A stretch of DNA of 9,620 nt from Nitrosopumilales archaeon. Lineage in GTDB: Archaea > Thermoproteota > Nitrososphaeria > Nitrososphaerales > Nitrosopumilaceae. The translations under genes and the position numbers were made by a program. The number at the start of each line of letters is the position of its first letter. The stretch's first letter is position 1. The notes beneath the pieces were generated by a model. That model was not told the origin of the DNA. It did no database searches and was given only the letters and a program-made list of their open reading frames with translations. This document shows positions 1 through 6,195 of this stretch, piece after piece. The stretch lies in the NCBI GenBank assembly GCA_016176745.1, contig JACOWO010000115.1:1-9620 (forward strand), in the 5' to 3' direction.

Positions 1-449
1 TATTCTACAGGAACTTGGGGAAGAAGTAATCCTGAATAAACACCATGTTTTACAATCAAACCATCACGACCTACTTTGATTTGAGTAGGATACTCTAACG
101 GATCTGAAACTTTGATTTCTATTGGAGGCGTTAAAACGGTCACCTCAAAAGTTATTTTATCAAGCTCAGATGATTTTACCTCAGAAAAACGAGGGTCCTC
201 AGTTGCGGCTGATATAGCCGCATCTACTAGTGCATCACATAGTCTTTTTTGTGGAAGCGGAAACCCAATACATCCTCTCAAGCCAGATCTATCATTTAAT
301 GTCACAAACACTCCAGACTTGAAAGAAAACCTAGACTGAAAATCATCAGATAATTTCTTCTTGTTTTTATTGGTAAGAAATTCAGTTACAATAAGCCTAG
401 CTACTTTTACTAGTTCTTTTCCATCAGAATCTGATGTGTTCCTTCCCAA
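1..449 (-). CDS. AMMECR1-domain protein (partial, C-terminus beyond left edge)
   Basis: Conserved archaeal/eukaryotic AMMECR1 family protein; the biochemical function is not established. The visible 149 residues carry the family signature LRGCIG at about residues 57-62, followed by the amphipathic helix with DALVDAAISAA and the DPRF motif (85-88), then the beta-rich region with EVTVLTPP and VGRDGLIV. Family members are usually about 200 residues, so roughly 50 C-terminal residues lie outside the window. I chose the TTG at 449-447 as start: an in-frame stop lies just upstream and there is no in-frame ATG or GTG before the first conserved helix (ELVKVARLIVTEFL). This start overlaps the 3' end of the Mut7-C gene by 40 bp, which suggests translational coupling in the operon. 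No clear Shine-Dalgarno sequence precedes it. Family identity is secure; the exact start is moderately sure. Confidence 0.88.
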   Translation of the reverse strand, partial: MGRNTSDSDGKELVKVARLIVTEFLTNKNKKKLSDDFQSRFSFKSGVFVTLNDRSGLRGCIGFPLPQKRLCDALVDAAISAATEDPRFSEVKSSELDKITFEVTVLTPPIEIKVSDPLEYPTQIKVGRDGLIVKHGVYSGLLLPQVPVE

Positions 450-871
450 TAGATTTTTTTACAGTTTTCACAAGTCCAGAACTCATTTGTCTGTTTTAAA
501 ACACCTTCAGGAACCTGAGTCACTATAAGATCCTTCTGAATTTTATGCAACATACCATTACATAAAGGACAGCGCGAATTATTACCAGTAACAACACATT
601 TTCCAAGATTGTATTTTTGATTAATCTCTAGGATCTGTTCTAGTTCGTCTTTCTTTGTAATCTGAACAGTTTTCACATTCTGTTTTAAAGATCTTTTTAC
701 AAGTGCAACATCATTTGTTAATAGTATTCTATCTTCATCTCTTGCAATTTGTAAAATCTTGTCATCATCAATATCAGCATAATATAATGAATCATATCCA
801 AATAATCGAAGCTTTTTTGCAAGATTTCCATACATGGCGTCTACAACAAAAACTAGTTTTCTTTCATTCAT
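410..871 (-). CDS. Mut7-C family PIN-like RNase domain protein with C-terminal zinc ribbon
   Basis: 153-residue protein of the Mut7-C family, named after the C-terminal domain of nematode MUT-7. The N-terminal part is a PIN-like fold with the expected acidic residues: D11 in FVVDAMYGNLAKKLRLFG, the acidic stretch D33-D37, D45/E46/D47, and LLTND ending at D54. The C-terminal part has a treble-clef or ribbon-like metal site, CPLC (101-104) and CENC (134-137), ending with the family's IYWEGTH motif. Family knowledge predicts a metal-dependent RNase; substrate unknown. Its ATG lies 8 bp inside the end of the upstream NFACT gene (NFACT stop at 866-864), and its own 3' end overlaps the AMMECR1 gene, so the three genes are probably co-transcribed and coupled. 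It is full length for the single-domain archaeal form. Confidence 0.88.
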   Translation of the reverse strand: MNERKLVFVVDAMYGNLAKKLRLFGYDSLYYADIDDDKILQIARDEDRILLTNDVALVKRSLKQNVKTVQITKKDELEQILEINQKYNLGKCVVTGNNSRCPLCNGMLHKIQKDLIVTQVPEGVLKQTNEFWTCENCKKIYWEGTHQILMEKN

Positions 872-2786
872 CTACACTATCCACTGATCCTGATTCAGTA
901 ACATGGCTTTCCCCTGCAGGAAGTACACGAACAAAATCATCTACACTAATCGATTTTACCGCATCTCCTTTCATATTTACAAACTCGATTTTGATTTTTT
1001 TTGCAGCATCTGTCATTTCTAATCCACCAGGTTCAATCATTGAATAGCAAATGCAATTTTTTTTAATGCAAGTAGGAGGACCACAAACTACAATATACCT
1101 GTCATCTTGTTTTAGTAGACCGACACCTAACTTCAGGGTAGCAACCCTGACATAATTTCGTTGACCCTCAATAACAAAGGAACCCTTAGAAAGAAACTGC
1201 CCGCTTGGTGCTCCTTTTTTTACTTGTTCAGGATTTACCCAGAATGCTTTTAGCCCATACATTGCTTCGCGCCATGCTCTACTAAAACAAACAGTTGCAT
1301 GTGCAACTTCATTCAAACTAGAATCCGTTGTTTCCTTGCCAGCTTTTAGTATAAAAAATGGCGAGCCGAAAATGTCTGCATGAAACACTCTATCGCTATT
1401 TTCAAGATGTTTTCTAATTATTGCCATATTTGATGACGAATCACGTCCGCCAATTGCTAATGTGTCATCAGAAGTATTGAACCATCTATAGCGTTCGTAC
1501 CAGTTTTTCTTTTTTATCTCTGTAACAGATATGGAATCTTTGGAAACTTCTACCTGTTTTCTTAGTTTTTCTAAATCTTTTTCAGTTTTCTTCTGTAGTC
1601 TTTCAATAGATACAATTGCTGCTTTTTGTCGTTTTGCCTCATTAAATAAAACAGATGCCAAAGCCTGTAATGAAGAATTAATATCAATCTTAATTTTAGA
1701 ATCATGTATAAGAAAACATGTATTACCTTTTTCCTTAATAATAGTACAATTCTGATCTTTTAGAGTTTTCTGAAGTTTAGGATCAGAGATAGAAAATATG
1801 CCTTTAGAAACTAGATCAAGTAATGAGTTAGCGATTTTTGTTATGGCAAAAGATTTTTCGTTAACTAAGGAAACTGCCTTGGTTTGTTCTGTTAATTTAT
1901 TTTCAAGTTCTGTGATTTTCTCACTAGCAACATTTGTTTTAGTGGACTTTCCAACATTGACTAAAGTTTCGGTAAATACAATATCTAATCCCATCATAAA
2001 ACTTTGTACACTAGTATATTCTTCATTTCTATGATCAAATTTTAACGGGTAAACATCTACTTTGTCATCTCGTACAATTACAGGCTCATGGTTGCCTTTT
2101 ACAATATTTTCAACTGTTTTTTTAATAGCATCAAAAATTTTTTTTATATCATTATTAGTTAAATTATTTCCTGTAACCTTGGAATCCACTTCGGCTAATT
2201 TGCAAATATATTCTACATATTTTGTAGGCAATCCTAATGTTCTACCAATCCATTTAGAAACTTGAATATCTGAAGATAGAATTCCCTCCAAATCTTTTTG
2301 ATAAAAATTAAAAACATCTAAACTGTTCTGAGGTGGAGGCGCATATTGTAATCCAATACCTAATTTACGATGTCTTACATCAATTGAATGTAATAAAGCT
2401 AAAATTTTCATTTCTTTATTGCACAGAATAATATTACCATCGCCAAAAAATTCTCCAACAAGAACGTATTCTTTATCAAAGCCGCTAAAAGTTAAGTAGA
2501 CAATTCTTTCTGCCCCAATTTGCTGAATTTTAGTTAATTTTAATCGTAAAATATTATCACGTAGTATTTTGAGAAGCTTATTTGTCTCCATCTGTTCTAT
2601 CCTTACAGAACTATTCCATAACCCAAAAGATGAAAACATCAACATAACATCCTGCTTTTCAGGATGATGCAGTTTGAAGAGGAGACTATCTCTTGTAATT
2701 CCATATATGTTACTAACATAGTAATCATGTGTTTTTTCAGAAATCTCATTTACCAAATATCGTAGTTCAATTCCTGTTAATGTCAT
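864..2786 (-). CDS. NFACT family protein, archaeal Rqc2/RqcH (NEMF) homologue
   Basis: 640-residue NFACT protein (older label: fibronectin-binding protein A homologue). Rqc2/NEMF/RqcH proteins bind stalled 60S/50S ribosome-nascent-chain complexes and, in yeast and Bacillus, recruit tRNA to add C-terminal tails. Domains in order: NFACT-N (about 1-150, with VSNIYGI and GEFFGDGNIIL), a helical HhH-type region (about 160-230), long coiled coils (about 285-425, Lys/Glu rich), NFACT-R (about 428-545, with WYERYRWF, GGRDSSSNM at 446-454 and HADIFGSPFFILKAG at 469-483), and a C-terminal domain (about 550-625). The acidic positions matching yeast D9 and D98 are glutamates (E7, E93); the following arginine (R94) is kept. 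A cluster of four cysteines occurs at 568-580. It is first in an overlapping operon with Mut7-C and AMMECR1 proteins. A TATA-like element lies about 25 bp upstream of the ATG. Confidence 0.93.
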   Translation of the reverse strand: MTLTGIELRYLVNEISEKTHDYYVSNIYGITRDSLLFKLHHPEKQDVMLMFSSFGLWNSSVRIEQMETNKLLKILRDNILRLKLTKIQQIGAERIVYLTFSGFDKEYVLVGEFFGDGNIILCNKEMKILALLHSIDVRHRKLGIGLQYAPPPQNSLDVFNFYQKDLEGILSSDIQVSKWIGRTLGLPTKYVEYICKLAEVDSKVTGNNLTNNDIKKIFDAIKKTVENIVKGNHEPVIVRDDKVDVYPLKFDHRNEEYTSVQSFMMGLDIVFTETLVNVGKSTKTNVASEKITELENKLTEQTKAVSLVNEKSFAITKIANSLLDLVSKGIFSISDPKLQKTLKDQNCTIIKEKGNTCFLIHDSKIKIDINSSLQALASVLFNEAKRQKAAIVSIERLQKKTEKDLEKLRKQVEVSKDSISVTEIKKKNWYERYRWFNTSDDTLAIGGRDSSSNMAIIRKHLENSDRVFHADIFGSPFFILKAGKETTDSSLNEVAHATVCFSRAWREAMYGLKAFWVNPEQVKKGAPSGQFLSKGSFVIEGQRNYVRVATLKLGVGLLKQDDRYIVVCGPPTCIKKNCICYSMIEPGGLEMTDAAKKIKIEFVNMKGDAVKSISVDDFVRVLPAGESHVTESGSVDSVDE

Positions 2787-2805
2787 AGTAACCTAATTGT
2801 AAGTC

Positions 2806-2816
2806 TGAAATTATAC
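2806..2816 (-). promoter_or_regulatory. Candidate TATA box for the NFACT operon
   Basis: On the minus strand the sequence reads GTATAATTT, centred about 25 bp upstream of the NFACT ATG at 2786. That spacing would put transcription initiation at or next to the start codon, i.e. a leaderless mRNA, as is common in archaea. It sits in the 104-bp region between divergent genes. The element is short and AT-rich DNA is expected here, so this is a position-based inference. Confidence 0.45.
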
Positions 2817-2850
2817 TCTTACCCCTCATATTCGAATTTTTTAACCAAAG

Positions 2851-2860
2851 ATTTTAAACA
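2851..2860 (+). promoter_or_regulatory. Candidate TATA box for the EMC6-like gene
   Basis: ATTTTAAACA lies about 36 bp upstream of the TTG start at 2891, which would give a transcript start near 2881 and a leader of about 10 nt. It is in the same divergent intergenic region as the NFACT promoter. Inferred from spacing and composition only. Confidence 0.35.
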
Positions 2861-2890
2861 AGGTTTTTCGGAGTCAACGTAGAAATTTCA

Positions 2891-3316
2891 TTGAAACACC
2901 CTAAAAAGAAAATTGAAAAAAAACCTGACTCTGATGATTTTACAAATGAACCTCATGTAGGAGAACCGCCTGTCAATGAAACCGATAAGAGTGATGTACA
3001 ACAAAAAATTGACATATTATTTTGGATTCGGGTAGGACTTGCAGTTCTTGGTGGAACGCTTGCGACATTTTTATTTGAACCATTTGAGGGAGAAGAAAGA
3101 AGATTTGCATCTATAGTATTGTTAATTGCCATCTTCATTACATCTGTGGGCATAGCTAAAGGAATGCGAATACAATTACCGCCATCTGACAAAAAGAAAC
3201 TTTTTACAACAGGTATTGGTAGCTATATCTTCATTTACTTGTTTATGTGGATACTAACATACACGTTTGTTCATGCTGGAGGAAACGGTGGTTTTCCACT
3301 AACCCCATTTACATAG
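2891..3316 (+). CDS. Small three-helix membrane protein, EMC6-like candidate
   Basis: 141 residues. A charged, hydrophilic N-terminal tail (1-40, Lys-rich then acidic) precedes three predicted membrane helices at about 41-62, 72-90 and 104-127. Features recalling eukaryotic EMC6/Rab5-interacting proteins are an arginine at the start of helix 1 followed by small residues (WIRVGLAVLGGTLA), a short loop, a basic segment after helix 2, and a third helix with FTTGIGSYIFIYLFMWIL followed by TYTFVHAG. Human EMC6, from memory, ends in a similar arrangement (FTYVLFWTFLYGMVHVY). EMC6 is a subunit of the ER membrane protein insertase. The comparison is by eye, so the call is tentative; a lineage-specific membrane protein remains possible. 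The start is TTG, the first in-frame initiator; no ATG is in frame nearby. cbiT follows on the same strand after 32 bp. Confidence 0.72.
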   Translation: MKHPKKKIEKKPDSDDFTNEPHVGEPPVNETDKSDVQQKIDILFWIRVGLAVLGGTLATFLFEPFEGEERRFASIVLLIAIFITSVGIAKGMRIQLPPSDKKKLFTTGIGSYIFIYLFMWILTYTFVHAGGNGGFPLTPFT

Positions 3317-3328
3317 TACTAAAATACC
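3316..3328 (+). promoter_or_regulatory. Weak candidate TATA box for cbiT
   Basis: The stretch GTACTAAAATACC lies about 26 bp upstream of the cbiT ATG, directly after the stop codon of the EMC6-like gene. The spacing fits a leaderless transcript, but cbiT could equally be read through from the upstream gene. Confidence 0.25.
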
Positions 3329-3348
3329 AAAACGAATTCCTTGTCTCA

Positions 3349-3936
3349 ATGTGGAAATATAAAACACCAGGTATTCCAGATGAACTCTTTGAGCGTTCTG
3401 ATGAAGTACCTATAACAAAAGAAGAGACCCGCGCTATACAAATTAGCAAGGCACGATTAGGTCTTGGCAATACTGTCTATGATGTTGGTTGTGGCAGTGG
3501 TTCTATAACCGTTGAAGCAGCATTACAAGTAGAATCAACAGGCAAGATCTATGCTATTGATTTTGATCCTAAAGCTGTTGAATTGACAAAGAAAAATCTA
3601 CAAAAGTTTGGATTGTCTAATGCAGAAGTTATTTTAGGTAATGCAAAAGAAGAAATTATTAAACTGCCACAAGCAGACGCAATCTTTATTGGCGGTACTG
3701 GTGGTGACACAAAAGAAATAGTTGAGTTGTGTCAAACCAAATTAAGATCAGGTGGAAGAATTGTTATAGGAATAATTCTAATTGAAACATTATTTTCCAT
3801 TTTAGGAATCATTGAAAAAAAATTCACGTCAGTTGATATAACCCAAATAACAATTTCTAAAAGCCGTAAGACATCTACTGGAACAATGATGTTGGCACGA
3901 AATCCTGTTACTGTCATATCAGCAACAAAAATTTAA
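3349..3936 (+). CDS. cbiT: CbiT, cobalt-precorrin-6B (C15)-methyltransferase (decarboxylating)
   Basis: 195-residue class I S-adenosylmethionine-dependent methyltransferase of cobalamin ring synthesis. In the anaerobic pathway CbiT methylates C15 and removes the C12 acetate carboxyl. Visible motifs: the N-terminal GIPDELFERSDEVPITKEE region, which binds substrate and is typical of archaeal CbiT; the SAM loop DVGCGSGS (45-52); an acidic residue after the second strand (AIDFDP, 69-74); the GGTGGD motif (115-120); SGGRIVI; and the C-terminal GTMMLARNPV. It matches the stand-alone archaeal type (about 190 residues) rather than the CbiE-CbiT (CobL) fusion. The reading frame is open further upstream, to 3247, but that part overlaps the preceding gene and has no family similarity; the ATG at 3349 fits the known N-terminus. 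cbiL follows after 41 bp. Confidence 0.93.
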   Translation: MWKYKTPGIPDELFERSDEVPITKEETRAIQISKARLGLGNTVYDVGCGSGSITVEAALQVESTGKIYAIDFDPKAVELTKKNLQKFGLSNAEVILGNAKEEIIKLPQADAIFIGGTGGDTKEIVELCQTKLRSGGRIVIGIILIETLFSILGIIEKKFTSVDITQITISKSRKTSTGTMMLARNPVTVISATKI

Positions 3937-3945
3937 CTCAAGTTT

Positions 3946-3958
3946 AGCTTTTTAATTG
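3946..3958 (+). promoter_or_regulatory. Candidate TATA box for cbiL-cbiF
   Basis: The stretch AGCTTTTTAATTG is centred about 26 bp upstream of the cbiL ATG at 3978, the expected spacing for leaderless archaeal transcription. The T-run could instead help terminate transcripts from cbiT. No Shine-Dalgarno-like sequence is evident before cbiL, which favours the leaderless reading. Confidence 0.4.
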
Positions 3959-3977
3959 GGAACAAATAGGCATTTGT

Positions 3978-4700
3978 ATGTATGAATTAGTTTGTGTTGG
4001 ATGTGGTCCAGGTGATCCAGAATTACTGACTATCAAGGCTGTAAAAGCCATAAAAAACGCAGATGTCATACTATGTCCTACCTCAAAAGAAGGAAAATCA
4101 AGTATTGCTCTTTCAGTAGTCTCATCAATACTAGATCAGAGTAAAAAACCAGAAATTGTGAATTTGATATTTCCAATGGTTAAAGATAAACAAACACTTG
4201 AAACTACGTGGGAAAATAACGCAAAAATTTTAGCAGAACATGTACTTGCTGGAAAAAAAGTGGTATATCTTACAGTAGGTGATCCTTACCTATACAGCAC
4301 TTGGATCTATTTACATCGAGAGCTTGAAACAAAATATCCCAAAATCAAAATATCTGTTATTCCTGGGATTGTCTCAATTTTCACTTTTGCCTCCAAAGTG
4401 GGAATCAGTCTAGCTGAAGGCGGTGAAAAAATGGCCGTAATTCCTTCATGTTATGATCTTTCTAAAGTAAAAGAGCTTGCAAAAAATTGTGATACAATGA
4501 TATTTCTAAAGGATGGTCGTTACTTTGATCAGGTAATCGAACTTTTAAAAGAAGCTGGATTTTCTGATGATTCTATATTTGCTATTGGGCAGGATCTTGG
4601 TACTGATAAAGAAATTGTAAGAAAGCTAAAACTTGGTGAGGTTACTAAAGAAACCATGACCACCAAATATTTCTCAATAATGGTGGTAAAGCGTGCCTAA
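3978..4700 (+). CDS. cbiL: CbiL, cobalt-factor II / precorrin-2 C20-methyltransferase
   Basis: 240-residue class III (tetrapyrrole) methyltransferase that transfers a methyl group from S-adenosylmethionine to C20 of the (cobalt-)precorrin-2 ring, the first methylation after uroporphyrin-derived precorrin-2. Motifs: the N-terminal GCGPGDPELLT (8-18), a PTSKEGKSS segment (about 34-42) and the IVNLIFPMVKD segment (60-70) typical of CobI/CbiL, the SAM-binding TVGDPYLYST (99-108), and the IPGIVS loop (128-133). Length is normal for the family. It is homologous to its neighbour CbiF, but the middle motifs assign them to different ring positions. It overlaps cbiF by 8 bp, so the two are certainly one transcriptional unit. 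Whether the natural substrate already carries cobalt cannot be read from the sequence; the CbiT/CbiF context favours the early-cobalt route. Confidence 0.92.
   Translation: MYELVCVGCGPGDPELLTIKAVKAIKNADVILCPTSKEGKSSIALSVVSSILDQSKKPEIVNLIFPMVKDKQTLETTWENNAKILAEHVLAGKKVVYLTVGDPYLYSTWIYLHRELETKYPKIKISVIPGIVSIFTFASKVGISLAEGGEKMAVIPSCYDLSKVKELAKNCDTMIFLKDGRYFDQVIELLKEAGFSDDSIFAIGQDLGTDKEIVRKLKLGEVTKETMTTKYFSIMVVKRA
4682..4687 (+). promoter_or_regulatory. Shine-Dalgarno-like site before cbiF
   Basis: GGTGGT ends 5 nt upstream of the GTG start of cbiF, inside the end of cbiL. It can pair partly with the archaeal 16S rRNA tail and supports the GTG at 4693 as an internal, coupled start. Confidence 0.4.
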
Positions 4701-5457
4701 AGTTTACTTTGTCGGCTGTGGTCCTGGAGACCCAGATCTTATTACAGTAAAAGCAAAAAAACTAATTCAAAAAGCAGATGTGATGGTATATTCAGGTTCA
4801 TTAATTCCATCACCGATTCTAAAGCTTTGTAAAAAAGGAAAATTGTATGATGCAGCAAAACTAGTAAGAGAAGAAATTTTTGAAATCTTACAAAAAAATT
4901 CTAAAGAAAACAAAATTGTAGTTAGATTACATGATGGTGATCCAACCATTTATGGAGCAATAAAAGAACAGATAGACAATCTTCAAAAAGAAGGAATTGA
5001 ATCAGAAATTATACCTGGTGTAACATCATTTTTAGCATCAGCAGCTGCACTTGGAATTCAACTTACACTGCCAGGAGTTACTCAAACAATTATTATAACA
5101 CGTGCAGAAGCAAGAACCAAAGTTCCAGAACGAGAAAAAATTTCTGAGCTGGCAAAACATAATGCCACTATGGTATTCTATCTAAGTGTTCATTTACTAT
5201 CTCAAATAGTAAAACAAGCAATTGATGGTGGTTATAGTAAGTCAACTCCAGCAGCAGTTGTATACAGAGCAAGCTGGCCAGACCAAAAAGTTATTGTTGG
5301 AACACTTGAAGACATTACAAAGAAGGTTCGTGCTGAAAGGATCATTAAGACTGCTATTGTAATTATTGGTGATGTGATACAGCCTTCTTCATACGAGTAT
5401 TCTAGATTATATGATAAAACTTTCACTCATAGTTTTAGAAAAGCAAAAAAAACTTGA
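4693..5457 (+). CDS. cbiF: CbiF, cobalt-precorrin-4 C11-methyltransferase
   Basis: 254-residue class III tetrapyrrole methyltransferase that methylates C11 of the corrin precursor, after C20 and C17 methylation and ring contraction. Motifs: VYFVGCGPGDPDLIT near the N-terminus, VMVYSGSLIPS (30-40) and LYDAAKL (51-57) typical of CobM/CbiF, the SAM-site RLHDGDPTIYGA (78-89), and IPGVTSFLASAAALG (107-121). Length is normal for the family. The start is GTG, 8 bp inside cbiL, with an SD-like GGTGG upstream. The basic C-terminal tail (HSFRKAKKT) is slightly longer than the catalytic core needs. The genes usually found nearby (cbiG, cbiH, cbiE, cbiC, cbiD, cbiJ) are not downstream in this window; a DNA glycosylase follows instead. 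Confidence 0.93.
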   Translation: MPKVYFVGCGPGDPDLITVKAKKLIQKADVMVYSGSLIPSPILKLCKKGKLYDAAKLVREEIFEILQKNSKENKIVVRLHDGDPTIYGAIKEQIDNLQKEGIESEIIPGVTSFLASAAALGIQLTLPGVTQTIIITRAEARTKVPEREKISELAKHNATMVFYLSVHLLSQIVKQAIDGGYSKSTPAAVVYRASWPDQKVIVGTLEDITKKVRAERIIKTAIVIIGDVIQPSSYEYSRLYDKTFTHSFRKAKKT

Positions 5458-5467
5458 TTTTACATAT
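5456..5467 (+). promoter_or_regulatory. Weak candidate TATA box for the uracil-DNA glycosylase
   Basis: The AT-rich stretch GATTTTACATAT overlaps the cbiF stop codon and is centred about 24-25 bp upstream of the ATG at 5486. The spacing fits leaderless initiation and would make the glycosylase independent of the cbi operon. Inferred from position only. Confidence 0.3.
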
Positions 5468-5485
5468 GTTCAATTTTATGTAGTT

Positions 5486-6154
5486 ATGATGAACAAATCA
5501 TTACAACAACTAAACAACAAAATCATTCATTGCAAAAAGTGTCCAAGATTAACCAAGTATATCTGTAATATAGCAAAAAATAAGGTAAAACGATTCAAAG
5601 ATGAAAATTACTGGGGTAAACCCTTGCCTGGTTTTGGTGATCCAAAGGCTCAACTCTTACTTATTGGACTTGCGCCTGCTGCCCATGGTGGAAATCGTAC
5701 AGGACGAATGTTTACTGGTGATAGTTCAGGTGACTGGGTTGCAAAAGTATTATTTGATAATGGATTTGCAACAAAACCAGCCAGTCAAAGATTAGATGAC
5801 GGTTTTAATCTCATTAATGCTTACATTACTGCAACTGTACGATGCGCACCGCCAGAAAATAAACCACTTAAAGAAGAATTTGATAATTGTTTTTCATATC
5901 TAAAAGAAGAACTTGTCATACTCAAAAATGTTAAAGTTATTGTCTGTCTTGGCAAAATTGCATTTGATTCATGTTGTAAACTATTAGAAATAAAACACAG
6001 CAAATTTGTACATGGTAAATCATTTACACATAAAGAATGGAAAATAATTTGCTCTTATCATCCAAGTAGACAAAACACACAAACAGGACGTCTCAAGTGG
6101 TATGATTGGAACAAAATATTTGTTTTAGCAAACAAAATACTAGACAAGAATTAA
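5486..6154 (+). CDS. Uracil-DNA glycosylase, family 5 (UDGb type), Fe-S protein
   Basis: 222-residue uracil-DNA glycosylase that removes uracil (and, in characterised UDGb enzymes, some other deaminated bases) from DNA as the first step of base excision repair. The family 5 signature GLAPAAHGGNRTGRMFTGD (61-79) has alanine where families 1 and 4 have an acidic or polar catalytic residue. The second motif HPSRQNTQTGRL (192-203) is also diagnostic of family 5. Four cysteines fit the 4Fe-4S site of families 4 and 5: C16 and C19 (CKKC), C120 (TVRCAPP) and C135. The frame is open back to 5411, overlapping cbiF, but the family N-terminus fits the ATG at 5486 (or the adjacent one at 5489). It converges on cdvB with a 41-bp gap. 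Endonuclease IV, which could act on its abasic product, is encoded near the right edge. Confidence 0.92.
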   Translation: MMNKSLQQLNNKIIHCKKCPRLTKYICNIAKNKVKRFKDENYWGKPLPGFGDPKAQLLLIGLAPAAHGGNRTGRMFTGDSSGDWVAKVLFDNGFATKPASQRLDDGFNLINAYITATVRCAPPENKPLKEEFDNCFSYLKEELVILKNVKVIVCLGKIAFDSCCKLLEIKHSKFVHGKSFTHKEWKIICSYHPSRQNTQTGRLKWYDWNKIFVLANKILDKN

Positions 6155-6195
6155 AATTACTAAATTTTCACAGAAATGGATATCGCCAGCTACAA

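Noticed and set aside
703..1047. Plus-strand open frame opposite the Mut7-C and NFACT genes
   Set aside because: It is antisense to two well-supported genes and shows no recognisable domain. The same holds for the other short frames inside 112-339, 1531-2265, 2953-3192, 3732-3917, 4767-4949, 5232-5426, 5601-6003, 6168-6526 and 7832-8119.
3247..3348. Longer N-terminus for CbiT
   Set aside because: The extra 34 codons overlap the upstream membrane-protein gene and match nothing in CbiT; the ATG at 3349 gives the normal family length.
5411..5485. Longer N-terminus for the uracil-DNA glycosylase, starting inside cbiF
   Set aside because: The extra 25 codons are not part of the family; the ATG at 5486 sits just before the first helix and the CxxC motif and has a TATA-like element at suitable spacing.
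6155..6195. Terminator hairpin between the glycosylase and cdvB genes
   Set aside because: The 41-bp gap has short T-rich stretches on the minus strand (AATTTAGTAATTTT) but no convincing stem-loop; archaeal T-tract termination is plausible but too weak to list.
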